Shown: positions 17,819 through 26,193 of the stretch, one piece after another
Numbering within the stretch: the first letter of the stretch is position 1
Layout of the letters: every line of letters begins with the position of its first letter
Assembly (NCBI RefSeq): GCF_030317115.1
Contig: NZ_JASZYF010000006.1
Location: 1 to 64,000 of the forward strand
Direction of reading: 5' to 3'
Source: Variovorax gracilis
GTDB lineage: Bacteria > Pseudomonadota > Gammaproteobacteria > Burkholderiales > Burkholderiaceae_C
DNA: 64,000 bases
Notes under the pieces: generated by a model
What the model was told of the DNA's origin: nothing
The model's input: only the letters and a program-made list of their open reading frames with translations
Databases searched by the model: none
Position numbers and translations under genes: made by a program

Positions 17819-18628
17819 ATGGCAAATTCCGGCGCACCCGTTTCCACCGAATCCGGCGTGCTGACCTGGGATTTCGCCGCGCTCACCGATCCCGGCCGGG
17901 TGCGCGCCAACAACGAGGACACGATCGCCTTCGATGCCTCGCTGGGGCTGGTGCTCCTGGCCGACGGGATGGGCGGCTACAACGGCGGCGAAGTCGCGAG
18001 CGGCATGGCCATCGCGTTGCTCCAGGCGAGCTTCGGGCGCTGGCTGGCGCATGCGGGGCCTCACGCCAACCCGAAGGCGATACGCCGCGCCTTGCAGGCG
18101 GGCACCGACGAAGCCAATGCGGCCATCCTCGAAGCCGGCATCGCCAACGTGCAGCTGCAGGGCATGGGGACCACGCTGGTGCTGGCCGCTTTCGGTTCGC
18201 AACGCGCCATCATTGGCCACATCGGCGATTCCCGCTGCTACCGGCTGCGGGACGAAAAATTCGATCTGCTCACACGCGACCACTCACTCCTGCAGGAGCA
18301 ACTCGATGCCGGCGCCATCACGCCGGAGCAGGCAGTGCAGTCGCCGCACCGCAACCTGGTCACGCGTGCGCTGGGAATCGAACGCCACGTCGAACTGGAG
18401 ATGCACGAACACAGCGTGATGCCCGGCGACCTGTTCCTCCTGTGCTCCGATGGCCTCAGCGAGATGGTTTCGGACGCGCAGCTTTTCACACTTTTGTTAC
18501 AAGATATCGGCCTGCCTGAGAAAGCAACACTTTTGGTTGCAACTGCCAACGACAATGGTGGCCGGGATAACATTTCGGTTGTCCTGGCTCGGGCAGGTGG
18601 GAGCGAGACGCCCGAGGTCCCCGGATAG
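17819..18628 (+). CDS. PP2C-family protein serine/threonine phosphatase
   Basis: 269 aa, soluble. PPM metal-binding motifs are complete: DPGRVRANNED, LADGMGGYNGGE, GMGTTLVLA, GHIGDSRCYRL, CSDGLSEMV and GRDNISVVL. It removes phosphate from Ser/Thr of proteins using Mn2+/Mg2+. It is followed by an FHA (phosphothreonine-binding) gene and a CHASE2 cyclase on the same strand, a grouping typical of Ser/Thr phosphorylation signalling. No Ser/Thr kinase is present in this window. Confidence 0.92.
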   Translation: MANSGAPVSTESGVLTWDFAALTDPGRVRANNEDTIAFDASLGLVLLADGMGGYNGGEVASGMAIALLQASFGRWLAHAGPHANPKAIRRALQAGTDEANAAILEAGIANVQLQGMGTTLVLAAFGSQRAIIGHIGDSRCYRLRDEKFDLLTRDHSLLQEQLDAGAITPEQAVQSPHRNLVTRALGIERHVELEMHEHSVMPGDLFLLCSDGLSEMVSDAQLFTLLLQDIGLPEKATLLVATANDNGGRDNISVVLARAGGSETPEVPG

Positions 18629-18695
18629 CAAGGTCAAGGAAACATCCACCGCAAGGGCCCGCTGTGAATAGAAAAAAGAGATGCAGGAGTCGGTC

Positions 18696-19352
18696 ATGCC
18701 GAAATTGATCGTTTCGATCGACGGTGTCGTCATCAAGGAGGTGACGCTCGCCAAGGACCGCACGACGCTGGGACGGCGGCCGTACAACGATATCGTGGTC
18801 GACAATCTGGCGATCAGCGGCGAGCATGCCGTGCTGCACATGATCGGCGGCGATGTCTACCTGGAAGATCTCAACAGCACCAACGGCACCTACGTCAACG
18901 GACGTGCCATCAAGAAGCAGGCGCTCGAGCAGAACGACATCATCGAGGTCGGCAAGTACAAGGTCCGCTACGTGGCGGCCGCCGGCGCGCCTGAAAGCGC
19001 GACAACGACGCGCACCATCGTTTCTCCTGCGCCCTCCGGCCCGATCCCGCTTTCATCGGCACCCACGGTGCAGGCACCGCTCGGCGGTGGCACCGCGGGC
19101 GTTGCAGTCATCCGCGTCCTCTCCGGCTCCGGAGCCGGGCGTGAGCTTTCCCTGCAGAAGGTCGTCACTACCATCGGCAAGCCCGGCGTGGCCGTCGCTG
19201 CCGTCACGCGGCGCTTGCACGGCTACGTGGTGGCGCCGATCGACGGCGGTACCGCGCTCAACGGCGAACCCCTCGGCAGCGAGGCCGTGGCGCTGCAGGA
19301 CGGCGATGTGCTCGAACTCGGCGGCACGCGGATGCAGTTCGTCGTCACCTGA
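18696..19352 (+). CDS. FHA domain-containing protein
   Basis: 218 aa from the ATG at 18696, which has CAGGAG 6 nt upstream; the in-frame ATG at 18681 lies before that site. The N-terminal FHA domain (residues 1-95) has GRRPYNDIVVDNLAISGEHA and the LEDLNSTNGTYVNG strand-turn, a pThr-binding surface. After a Pro/Ser-rich linker the C-terminal half resembles a second, degenerate FHA fold (GGTALNGEPLGSEA, then LQDGDVLELGG). It probably reads the phosphorylation state controlled by the PP2C enzyme upstream and relays it to the cyclase downstream. That link is inferred from gene order. Confidence 0.88.
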   Translation: MPKLIVSIDGVVIKEVTLAKDRTTLGRRPYNDIVVDNLAISGEHAVLHMIGGDVYLEDLNSTNGTYVNGRAIKKQALEQNDIIEVGKYKVRYVAAAGAPESATTTRTIVSPAPSGPIPLSSAPTVQAPLGGGTAGVAVIRVLSGSGAGRELSLQKVVTTIGKPGVAVAAVTRRLHGYVVAPIDGGTALNGEPLGSEAVALQDGDVLELGGTRMQFVVT

Positions 19353-19379
19353 TCTTTCTCCGCGGGCCCGGATGAGCGC

Positions 19380-21659
19380 ATGCGAAGCGCGATGAACGCG
19401 CTGCGCCAGCGCTGGGCGCGGATCGCCATCACCCTCTTGCCCATCGCGCTCGTCGTGGCGCACGTGGTGGGTGCCTGGCGCCTTCCGCTGCTGGAGGGCC
19501 TGGACAATTTCATCCATGACGCGCGCCTGCGGGCCACGATGCCCCGCACCCTGGATCCGCGCGTCGTCATCATCGATATTGACGACGCCAGCCTCCAGCA
19601 ACTCGGCCAATGGCCGTGGAGCCGTGACCACCTGGCGCGCCTCACGACGGAGGTCATGAACCGCCAGCAAGCCTTGGTGCTGGGCTTCGACATCCTCTTC
19701 GTCGAGCCCGATGAAAGTTCAGGCCTCGACGCCCTCAGGCGGCTGGCGGACGGACCGCTGCAGCACCAGATCGGCCTCGCCGAGGAAATCGAGCGCCTCG
19801 CCCCCCGCCTGGACCATGACGCGGCCTTCGCCGATGCGCTGTCCGGACAGCGCGTCGCGCTGGGCTTCTATTTCACCCAGACAGCCGAGCCCCGCGCGAA
19901 GGGCGTGTTGCCTTCGCCGCTCCTGCTCCCCGGCGCGTTCCCTGAAGGGCGCTCCTACGCGACACGCTGGAACGGCTTCGTCGGCAGCATCCCGCAACTG
20001 GAGCGGGCCGCGCCCGCGGCCGGATTCCTCAACGTGCTGCTTGACGCCGAGCGCGACGGCATCGTGCGATCGGTACCGCTGATCGCGCAATACACCGGCA
20101 CCAACGCACAGCCCGGGTACTACGAGTCGCTGGGCCTGGTCGTCTATCGGCTGGCTGTCGGAGCGGACGCGATCGTCCCCGTGTTTGCGCCGGCGGGTGC
20201 GAACACCGGCCCGCCGCCCCTCGCGGCCCTGCTGCTGAAGGCCGGCACGAGGTCGCTGCGGATTCCAGTCGATGGGACCGCCAGCATGCTTGTGCCGTTC
20301 CGTGGTCCCGGGGGCGCGCGTGGAGGCTCGTTCCGGCACATCTCGGCGATCGACGTCATCCGTGGCGCGCTGCCGCCCGGCGAGTTGAAGGACAAGGTGG
20401 TGCTCGTCGGTTCCACGGCGCCGGGTTTGGAAGACCTGCGATCCGCACCCGTCGGTGCAGCCTATCCCGGCGTCGAAGTGCACGCCAACATCGTCTCCGG
20501 CCTGCTCGACGGCCGGATCCCGGCGGTACCCGACTACGCACTGGGATACGAGCTGGTCACGGTGCTCGCGGCCGGGCTGGTGCTGGCCTTCGGCCTGTCA
20601 CTGGGCGCTGCGCCTCGCGCCGTGCTCATTGCCGTTGTCACGACCGTGGCGCTGATCGCCGTCAACACATGGCTCTTCGTCCAGGCGGGCCTCGTGCTGC
20701 CCCTGGCGTCAGCCCTTGCGGTGGTCGGGCTCACGTTCGTCCTGAACATGAGTTGGGGCTACCTCGTCGAGACCCGCGCCAGCCGGAACCTGGCCCACCT
20801 GTTCGGAACCTACGTGCCGCCGCAACTGGTGAACGAGATGCGGGCAGATCCCGCGCGCTACAGCATGCGTGCCGAGAGCAAGGAACTCACGGTCATGTTC
20901 TGCGACATGCGCGGCTTCACCAAGCTGGCGGAACAGATGGCGCCTGTCGACCTGCAGGATTTCCTCAACGCGGTCTTCAGCCGGCTCACGGAGGTCATCA
21001 GCGCGCACCGGGGAACCGTCGACAAGTACATGGGCGACTGCGTCATGGCGTTCTGGGGCGCGCCCGTCGACATGCCCAACCATGCGGAACTGGCCGTGCG
21101 CGCCGCCGTCGAGATGGCCACGGCCGTGCAGGCGCTGAACGAGGCGCACCGCCAGAGCGGCCGCCCCGAGATCAGCATCGGCATCGGCATCAATTCCGGC
21201 GTGATGAGCGTCGGCGACATGGGCTCGGCCGTCCGGCGCAGCTATACCGTCGTCGGCGACGCGGTCAATCTCGCCTCGCGCATCGAGGGCCTGGGGGCCC
21301 GCTACGGCGTCGAGATCGTGGCCGGCGAGGCCACGCAGCGGCAGGCCCCGACCTTCGTCTGGCAGGAACTCGATTGCGTGCGGGTGCAGGGCAAGATGGG
21401 CAAGGCGCGGATCTTCACCCCCGTGGCCCGCCGCGCCGATGCCAGCCGGCGCCAGTACGCGGACTTGGAGCAGTGGAATAGCGTCCTTTTTGCTTATCGG
21501 GCGCAAGATTGGGAGGAAGGTCAAGCTATGCTTGCGCCCCTCCTTGCGGTGGATGCCAAAAAAGTCCTTTACCAGTTGTATGCGCAGCGTTTAGCCTCGA
21601 TGTCGTTGCAGCCCAAGGATTTGAACTGGGACGGGGCAACCCGGTTCGAAACGAAGTAA
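19380..21659 (+). CDS. CHASE2 sensor-class III adenylate/guanylate cyclase
   Basis: 759 aa. An N-terminal TM helix, then an extracytoplasmic CHASE2 domain (RVVIIDIDDASLQQLGQWPW to VGAAYPGVEVHANI, about residues 55-380), three TM helices (about 385-465), and a cyclase domain (about 500-690). Metal Asp residues are in FCDMRGFT and YMGDCVMAFWG; the purine-site Lys precedes the latter (VDKYMGD). VVGDAVNLASRIE carries the transition-state Asn and Arg. The domain looks active. The Lys/Asp pattern favours ATP, but GTP is not excluded. An in-frame ATG at 19392 is an alternative start. Next to FHA, PP2C and phosphodiesterase genes it forms a cyclic-nucleotide control unit just upstream of pilA. Confidence 0.92.
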   Translation: MRSAMNALRQRWARIAITLLPIALVVAHVVGAWRLPLLEGLDNFIHDARLRATMPRTLDPRVVIIDIDDASLQQLGQWPWSRDHLARLTTEVMNRQQALVLGFDILFVEPDESSGLDALRRLADGPLQHQIGLAEEIERLAPRLDHDAAFADALSGQRVALGFYFTQTAEPRAKGVLPSPLLLPGAFPEGRSYATRWNGFVGSIPQLERAAPAAGFLNVLLDAERDGIVRSVPLIAQYTGTNAQPGYYESLGLVVYRLAVGADAIVPVFAPAGANTGPPPLAALLLKAGTRSLRIPVDGTASMLVPFRGPGGARGGSFRHISAIDVIRGALPPGELKDKVVLVGSTAPGLEDLRSAPVGAAYPGVEVHANIVSGLLDGRIPAVPDYALGYELVTVLAAGLVLAFGLSLGAAPRAVLIAVVTTVALIAVNTWLFVQAGLVLPLASALAVVGLTFVLNMSWGYLVETRASRNLAHLFGTYVPPQLVNEMRADPARYSMRAESKELTVMFCDMRGFTKLAEQMAPVDLQDFLNAVFSRLTEVISAHRGTVDKYMGDCVMAFWGAPVDMPNHAELAVRAAVEMATAVQALNEAHRQSGRPEISIGIGINSGVMSVGDMGSAVRRSYTVVGDAVNLASRIEGLGARYGVEIVAGEATQRQAPTFVWQELDCVRVQGKMGKARIFTPVARRADASRRQYADLEQWNSVLFAYRAQDWEEGQAMLAPLLAVDAKKVLYQLYAQRLASMSLQPKDLNWDGATRFETK

Positions 21660-21698
21660 ACAGCCCTCCAGGGCTGCCAGATGAAGGGTCTCGCGAAA

Positions 21699-22496
21699 AT
21701 GCAGGTGCGTGTGTTGGGGTGCTCAGGCGCCATCGCCAAGGACTGCCGCACGACCTCCTTCCTGGTCGATAGCGACCTGCTGGTCGACGCCGGCACCGGC
21801 GTCGGCGACCTGACCCTCGACGAAATGGCCGCCATCGACGACGTGGTGCTCACCCATTCGCACCTCGACCACGTCGCCGCGCTCCCCCTCATGATCGACG
21901 CCGTGGCCAGCCGCCGCACGCGGCCCCTGCGCGTGCACGCGCTGCGCGCCACCATCGAGGCGCTGCGTGCCCACGTGTTCAACAACGTCATCTGGCCCGA
22001 CTTCGCGAGCATTCCCACCCGGGAGGCGCCTTTCGTGTGCTTCCATGACCTCGTGATCGGGCAGCAACTGCAGATCGGGACCCGCAAGCTCAAGCACATC
22101 GAGGTACTGCCCGCCGTGCACACGGTGCCGGCCTGCGGCTTTGCGGTGCGCTGCGCCCAGGGCGGGCCGAACTGGGTGTTCAGCGGAGACACGGAGCGGA
22201 ATGCGCCCTTCTGGGAGCGGGTGAACCAGCTCGACGTGGCGATGCTCGTCATCGAGACTGCGTTCAGCAACCGGGAGCAGGCGCTCGCGCAGCGCAGCCT
22301 GCACCTGTCGCCGGCGACGCTGGCCGGCGAACTGGCGCAGATTGCTGACGGAAAGAACTATCCCGTCTACATCACCCATACCAAGCCAGCGGAAACGGTC
22401 GAGATCATGAGCCAGATCGATGGGCTGACGGACGGCCTGGAAGCGCGCGGGCAGGACATCCGGTGGCTGCAGGCGGCCGAAGTGCTGGAGGTGTGA
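21699..22496 (+). CDS. Class II 3',5'-cyclic-nucleotide phosphodiesterase
   Basis: 265 aa from the ATG of MQVRVLGCSGA; an ATG 18 nt earlier is also in frame. It has a metallo-beta-lactamase fold: the class II signature THSHLDHVA near residue 51, a later PAVHTVPACGF His, FSGDTERN and THTKPAE near the end supply the metal ligands. It hydrolyses cAMP or cGMP, the product of the cyclase encoded just upstream, so synthesis and breakdown are encoded side by side. RNase Z-like enzymes share the fold, but the signature favours the phosphodiesterase. Confidence 0.85.
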   Translation: MQVRVLGCSGAIAKDCRTTSFLVDSDLLVDAGTGVGDLTLDEMAAIDDVVLTHSHLDHVAALPLMIDAVASRRTRPLRVHALRATIEALRAHVFNNVIWPDFASIPTREAPFVCFHDLVIGQQLQIGTRKLKHIEVLPAVHTVPACGFAVRCAQGGPNWVFSGDTERNAPFWERVNQLDVAMLVIETAFSNREQALAQRSLHLSPATLAGELAQIADGKNYPVYITHTKPAETVEIMSQIDGLTDGLEARGQDIRWLQAAEVLEV

Positions 22497-22513
22497 CCAC
22501 GATTGACTGTCGT

Positions 22514-22529
22514 CTGACAAAAGTGTCAG
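22514..22529. promoter_or_regulatory. Inverted repeat upstream of pilA, candidate PilR site
   Basis: CTGACA-AAAG-TGTCAG is a perfect 6-bp inverted repeat about 100 nt upstream of the sigma54 element, with another TGTC just before it (ACTGTCG). PilR of Pseudomonas binds repeated C/G-TGTC motifs upstream of pilA. It could instead be a weak terminator for the phosphodiesterase gene, but it has no T-run. Confidence 0.45.
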
Positions 22530-22624
22530 GGGGCGTCGACATACGGCAACAGTTTTCGTCACACGTTGTAACCTGAACGTGAACAAATCCGCAGCAAAGC
22601 GGGCTTGGGAGGGCGAAACAATGC

Positions 22625-22640
22625 TGGCACAGTTGCTGCG
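22625..22640 (+). promoter_or_regulatory. Sigma54 (-24/-12) promoter of pilA
   Basis: TGGCACAGTTGCTGCG has the GG-N10-GC core of RpoN promoters (TGGCAC...CTGC). It lies about 60 nt before the pilA ATG, and a PilR-like site is found upstream. RpoN/PilSR control of the major pilin is the known pattern. Confidence 0.7.
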
Positions 22641-22701
22641 GTTACATGAGCGCACCGGGGGCCCACCTCGGGCTCTCTGTAACTAACCTGGAGTAACTGA
22701 A

Positions 22702-23175
22702 ATGAACCGTCGTTCCATCGCACGCAATGTGCAAAAGGGTTTCACCCTTATCGAATTGATGATCGTTGTGGCGATCATTGGTATTCTGGCCGCCGTCGCG
22801 TTGCCCGCTTATCAGAACTACGTAGCCAAGTCGCAAGTCGCCTCGGGCCTCGCTGAAATCACCCCCGGCAAGACGGCTTTCGAGGATGCGCTGACGAACG
22901 GAAAGGTTATCGCAACTGCCGCTGATGTTGGTCTCCAAGGATCGACCAGCCGCTGCACCGTGACCGCTGCCTCGGCCGCTACGCCTGACGGCTCGGGCTC
23001 CATCTCCTGCGCCTTTGTCGCCAGCAGCACGCCGCGCCTCGTCGGCAAGAAGATCACCTGGACCCGCGGCACTGATACCGTCGCGGGCTCTGCCGGCGGT
23101 CTCGGTGGTGCATGGACCTGCACTTCCGACGTCGCAGACACGACGCTCCTGCCGAAGACCTGCGGTGGTACTTGA
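22702..23175 (+). CDS. pilA: Type IV pilus major pilin
   Basis: 157 aa prepilin: a 13-residue leader [13 protein letters not shown], cleaved by PilD before [20 protein letters not shown] (Glu5 present). The mature domain is 144 aa with four cysteines; the last two (WTCTSD...KTCGG) make a short C-terminal disulfide loop. A sigma54 promoter, good spacing and a strong terminator make this a single-gene, highly expressed unit. It is followed by two AT-rich genes that may act on it. Confidence 0.95.
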   Translation: MNRRSIARNVQKGFTLIELMIVVAIIGILAAVALPAYQNYVAKSQVASGLAEITPGKTAFEDALTNGKVIATAADVGLQGSTSRCTVTAASAATPDGSGSISCAFVASSTPRLVGKKITWTRGTDTVAGSAGGLGGAWTCTSDVADTTLLPKTCGGT

Positions 23176-23193
23176 TAGTTTGATGACAATGCG

Positions 23194-23218
23194 AAAGCCG
23201 CCTTCGGGCGGCTTTTTT
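23194..23218 (+). terminator. Rho-independent terminator of pilA
   Basis: AAAGCCGCC-TTCG-GGCGGCTTT with a run of six T, a classic UUCG-loop terminator 18 nt after the stop. Confidence 0.93.
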
Positions 23219-23376
23219 GTCGAAAAATCGGCGCGCTGATTGCAATTTCAATGCAACCCATGTTCTGAAATATGAATGCACGACTCGCACGACAGAGGTA
23301 ATGGGCCTCATGGTTTCTGAATAGGCCTAGGGCCGCCGCCTCTTGCGATAATCTAGCACTTCATTTCAAGCTATAT

Positions 23377-24006
23377 ATGTCAAAGAGCATCACGACGCAA
23401 AGTATCGTTCGCGCCTACAAAATGTACGCGCCTGTCTACGACAGAATTTTTGGCGCCATCCTTGAGCCGGGGCGTAAAGCATTGGCGCGCAAGGTGGATG
23501 AAATAAAACCAAATTCGATGCTCGAAATTGGAGTCGGTACTGGGTTGACTCTGCCAAGATATCCTGAATCTACCAAGGTAACTGGCATCGATTTATCCAG
23601 CGAAATGCTGGCTATCGCAACTGCACAGGCAAATCAGCTCGCCGGAAGAAAGATCGAGTTGGAAAAAATGGATGCAGAGGCGCTGACCTATCCAGATAGC
23701 CATTTTGACTGCGTCGCCATTCCATACGTCCTGTCCGTCACGCCAAATCCTGACGACTTGGTTGCAGAGGCTCGGCGCGTCTGCAAGCCGGGTGGTGCAA
23801 TCATCATAGTTAATCATTTTAGCGGTGCTGGTGTTTGGCGACTATTTGAGAAGATCGTCGCGTACTTCGGCGACAAGATCGGCTTTAATTCAATATTCTG
23901 CTTCTCCAGACATATTGCGAATCATGATTGGAAGATTGTTTCGGTAGAGAGCGTCAATTTATTGGGGCTTTCGAAGATCGTTGTGATCGAAAATAGCCCT
24001 AAATAG
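23377..24006 (+). CDS. SAM-dependent methyltransferase, phosphatidylethanolamine N-methyltransferase (PmtA)-like
   Basis: 209 aa, class I methyltransferase. Motif I is LEIGVGTGLTLPRYP, the acidic loop TGIDLSSEML, motif II region FDCVAIPYVLSVTP, and then RRVCKPGGAIIIVNHF. The start (YAPVYDRIFGAIL...GRK) and overall pattern resemble PmtA-type phospholipid methyltransferases that make phosphatidylcholine from phosphatidylethanolamine; quinone or other small-molecule methylation is the alternative. It is clearly AT-richer than its neighbours. The next gene's start overlaps its stop (TAGTG), so the pair is translationally coupled. The spacer 23219-23376 is AT-rich and holds a possible promoter (GATAAT at about 23349). 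Confidence 0.72.
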   Translation: MSKSITTQSIVRAYKMYAPVYDRIFGAILEPGRKALARKVDEIKPNSMLEIGVGTGLTLPRYPESTKVTGIDLSSEMLAIATAQANQLAGRKIELEKMDAEALTYPDSHFDCVAIPYVLSVTPNPDDLVAEARRVCKPGGAIIIVNHFSGAGVWRLFEKIVAYFGDKIGFNSIFCFSRHIANHDWKIVSVESVNLLGLSKIVVIENSPK

Positions 24007-24011
24007 TGTCT

Positions 24012-25859
24012 ATGCGACTAAAGGCGTTTATTGTCGAATCGTGCTTGTTGGCTCTCGTTGTTGGAGTCTTTGTTGTCTGGCTAGCAGTCCGTCATTCATT
24101 GTCTGCCGTCGCTGCTTTGCGTCACATCGAAGTAGTGCTCACTTTGGGGCTCGCGCTACAAGCCGCGAGGTATTTCGTTGTGACGTTGTTGGACGGTCGC
24201 CGCCTTCCGAAAATTCTTGGCGTAGGAGGCTACGCGCTTTTCTTAACTGCGCTGGTTCTCTACTACATTTTGGTAGCAATCGGGTTGACCTCGTGGGGGC
24301 GGGTGATCTCCGCCGATTTGATTTCGACGTACCTCCTAGACGCGATTGCCCTTTCGGATGTATTGGGGGTGCCTTTCGCTATTCTTCCTGCCGCAGTGGG
24401 GGGCCTGCTTGCAATCACATTTGGTCTGGCATGGGTCTGTGCTGATAACCGAGCGCCCAAGTACGTCTTTCCTTCGACGGTCGCAAAGAAAAAATGCCTC
24501 GCATTAAGTCTGGCTGCTTTTGGGTTTTTTTCGATTCAGATATTTGATTGGTGGCAATTCGACATCCATGCATGGGCGAAACTTGGAGAGCCAATCGGCT
24601 TGTCGATCCATCCAGGCTCGAAGGAAGTGAGGATCCAAAGCAACGCGATTGATCTCCAGCGCGCCAATGCGATCGATGTCGACGAAGACGCCGCGCGCGC
24701 AAGCTATCCCGCGCGCGCCGCTGAAAATCGTCGTAACGTTGTGCTAATCATCTCGGATGCTTTGCGTGCAGACCATATCAAGGCCTACGGGTATCCCAGG
24801 GAGACTACCCCGCATCTATCAGCTTATGCTGCACAGGGAAAATTGGCGGTTTTTCCTGCAGTGCACACGTCGTGCGCAGAATCAACCTGCGGACTTTTCA
24901 GCTTGGCAAGCTCGAAGTACACGCACGAATTTTCGGCCCGCCCGTTTACCCTGCAACAGGCTTTAAAGAAAAACGGCTACGAAATCCACATGGTTCTAGG
25001 CGGAGACCATACTGCGTTCTACGGCCTCAGAGAGATGTACGGGCCTGTCGATAGTTATTTCGACGGCAGCATGGTCAAGAAAACCTACAGGAATGACGAT
25101 CAATTGGTGCTTGACCGCCTAGAAGGTCTCGATACATCGAGTCGCGGCCCGAAAATGCTTCAAATTCATTTGATGTCGTCTCATGCTTTGGGATCCCGAT
25201 CGAAAGACATAGAATCGTTTGAGCCAAACTCGAATTACGCAATAAATTTTAGCACCACGGCGACCCAGGCGAGAGCGCCCGAGCAAAAATTCACTAATTT
25301 CTATGACAATGGGGTGTTGAGTGCGGATCGGACTATCGCTCGAATACTTGAAATCCTGTCGCAAAAGAAATATCTTGAGAATGCCTTGGTGGTCATAACC
25401 GCCGATCACGGCGATGGGCTGGGCGAGCACGGTTTTTTCTCTCATGCAAATAGTGTGTTTGAGGAGGTTATCAAAGTTCCGCTGCTCGTATTGTCCTACG
25501 GTGCTCCGCTTCCGCCCCTACACCAAGGAGTCCACTCTCCAGCGCAGATTGATATCGCGCCCACTATTCTGGACAACTTGAATATTGAGGCGCCGAAAAC
25601 GTGGAGAGGAAAGTCGCTCTTGAGCCATCCAACGCGAGGGCTTATTCATATTCAACAAAATGAATATGTAGGATTTATAGATAGAGACAATCATGCGCTG
25701 GGAAAATACTGGATCAATTCCTCCACCAAGGAGGAATATTATTACGAGCTTGCCAACGACCCGTTGGAGACAAAAAATCTGATCCATAAAGTAGATGCAA
25801 ATCAGAGGGCGAAGTGGAAGTTCGATGCTCTTGGTCTTGCTCAAACGGTGCCGAACTGA
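24012..25859 (+). CDS. Membrane phosphoethanolamine-transferase-like enzyme (alkaline phosphatase superfamily)
   Basis: 615 aa from ATG 24012; a GTG at 24006 overlaps the upstream stop. About five N-terminal TM helices lead into a periplasmic sulfatase-fold domain: IISDALRADH (metal Asp near 249), HTSCAESTCGLFS with the aligned nucleophile Thr near 286, QIHLMSSHA, and TADHGDGLGEHG (Asp465-His466, His473). The layout matches EptA/PptA-type enzymes, which move phosphoethanolamine from lipid to lipid A or, in Neisseria PptA, to pilin. AT-rich codons as in the coupled methyltransferase gene suggest acquisition. Its place directly after pilA points to pilin as acceptor; this is inference. A sulfatase role is less likely because the sulfatase CxPxR motif is absent. 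Confidence 0.72.
   Translation: MRLKAFIVESCLLALVVGVFVVWLAVRHSLSAVAALRHIEVVLTLGLALQAARYFVVTLLDGRRLPKILGVGGYALFLTALVLYYILVAIGLTSWGRVISADLISTYLLDAIALSDVLGVPFAILPAAVGGLLAITFGLAWVCADNRAPKYVFPSTVAKKKCLALSLAAFGFFSIQIFDWWQFDIHAWAKLGEPIGLSIHPGSKEVRIQSNAIDLQRANAIDVDEDAARASYPARAAENRRNVVLIISDALRADHIKAYGYPRETTPHLSAYAAQGKLAVFPAVHTSCAESTCGLFSLASSKYTHEFSARPFTLQQALKKNGYEIHMVLGGDHTAFYGLREMYGPVDSYFDGSMVKKTYRNDDQLVLDRLEGLDTSSRGPKMLQIHLMSSHALGSRSKDIESFEPNSNYAINFSTTATQARAPEQKFTNFYDNGVLSADRTIARILEILSQKKYLENALVVITADHGDGLGEHGFFSHANSVFEEVIKVPLLVLSYGAPLPPLHQGVHSPAQIDIAPTILDNLNIEAPKTWRGKSLLSHPTRGLIHIQQNEYVGFIDRDNHALGKYWINSSTKEEYYYELANDPLETKNLIHKVDANQRAKWKFDALGLAQTVPN
25842..25856 (+). repeat. 15-bp direct repeat, left copy
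   Basis: CAAACGGTGCCGAAC, inside the last codons of the transferase gene; an exact second copy lies at 26127-26141. Together they bracket a 270-bp GC-rich non-coding stretch at the right end of the AT-rich block. Confidence 0.6.
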
Positions 25860-26193
25860 AGTCGACCAGTAGGACGTTCTTTTCCCCTCCCAATGTTTTC
25901 GAGGCACGCAGCTGTTCCATCTGGACGCTGCACCCGATACATCGGCGAAAGCGTATGGCTGCGGCGAAGTCCCGCGGCTGCTAGATCTCAGCCGGGCTAT
26001 TCGCCCGTCGCTCCTGCCCCTCCTGTCGCTAGGCGGCGATCGGCGGTGGTCGCTCGTGCTTCCGGTATGCGCGTGACGGTCTGAGGAGTTCTCTGCTGGT
26101 CCAGCCAAGCGGCGCAGGAGAGCGGACAAACGGTGCCGAACGGAGCGAAATGGCTTGTTACCATCCGCGCCACCCGTAGACACTTATTTACAA
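25860..26193. other. Intergenic stretch between transferase gene and pilE-type minor pilin
   Basis: No convincing gene: frames on both strands give only Arg/Ser-rich low-complexity translations. Composition jumps back to GC-rich here. It holds the right copy of the 15-bp direct repeat and, near the end, a possible promoter (TTGTTA, 16-nt spacer, TAGACA; 26155-26182) for the minor pilin operon. Confidence 0.5.
26127..26141 (+). repeat. 15-bp direct repeat, right copy
   Basis: An exact copy of CAAACGGTGCCGAAC at 25842-25856, located 53 nt before the minor pilin start. Confidence 0.6.

Noticed and set aside
25518..26183. 221-codon minus-strand frame over the transferase gene end
   Set aside because: Ser/Arg-rich translation spanning a composition border and opposite to a gene with clear catalytic motifs.
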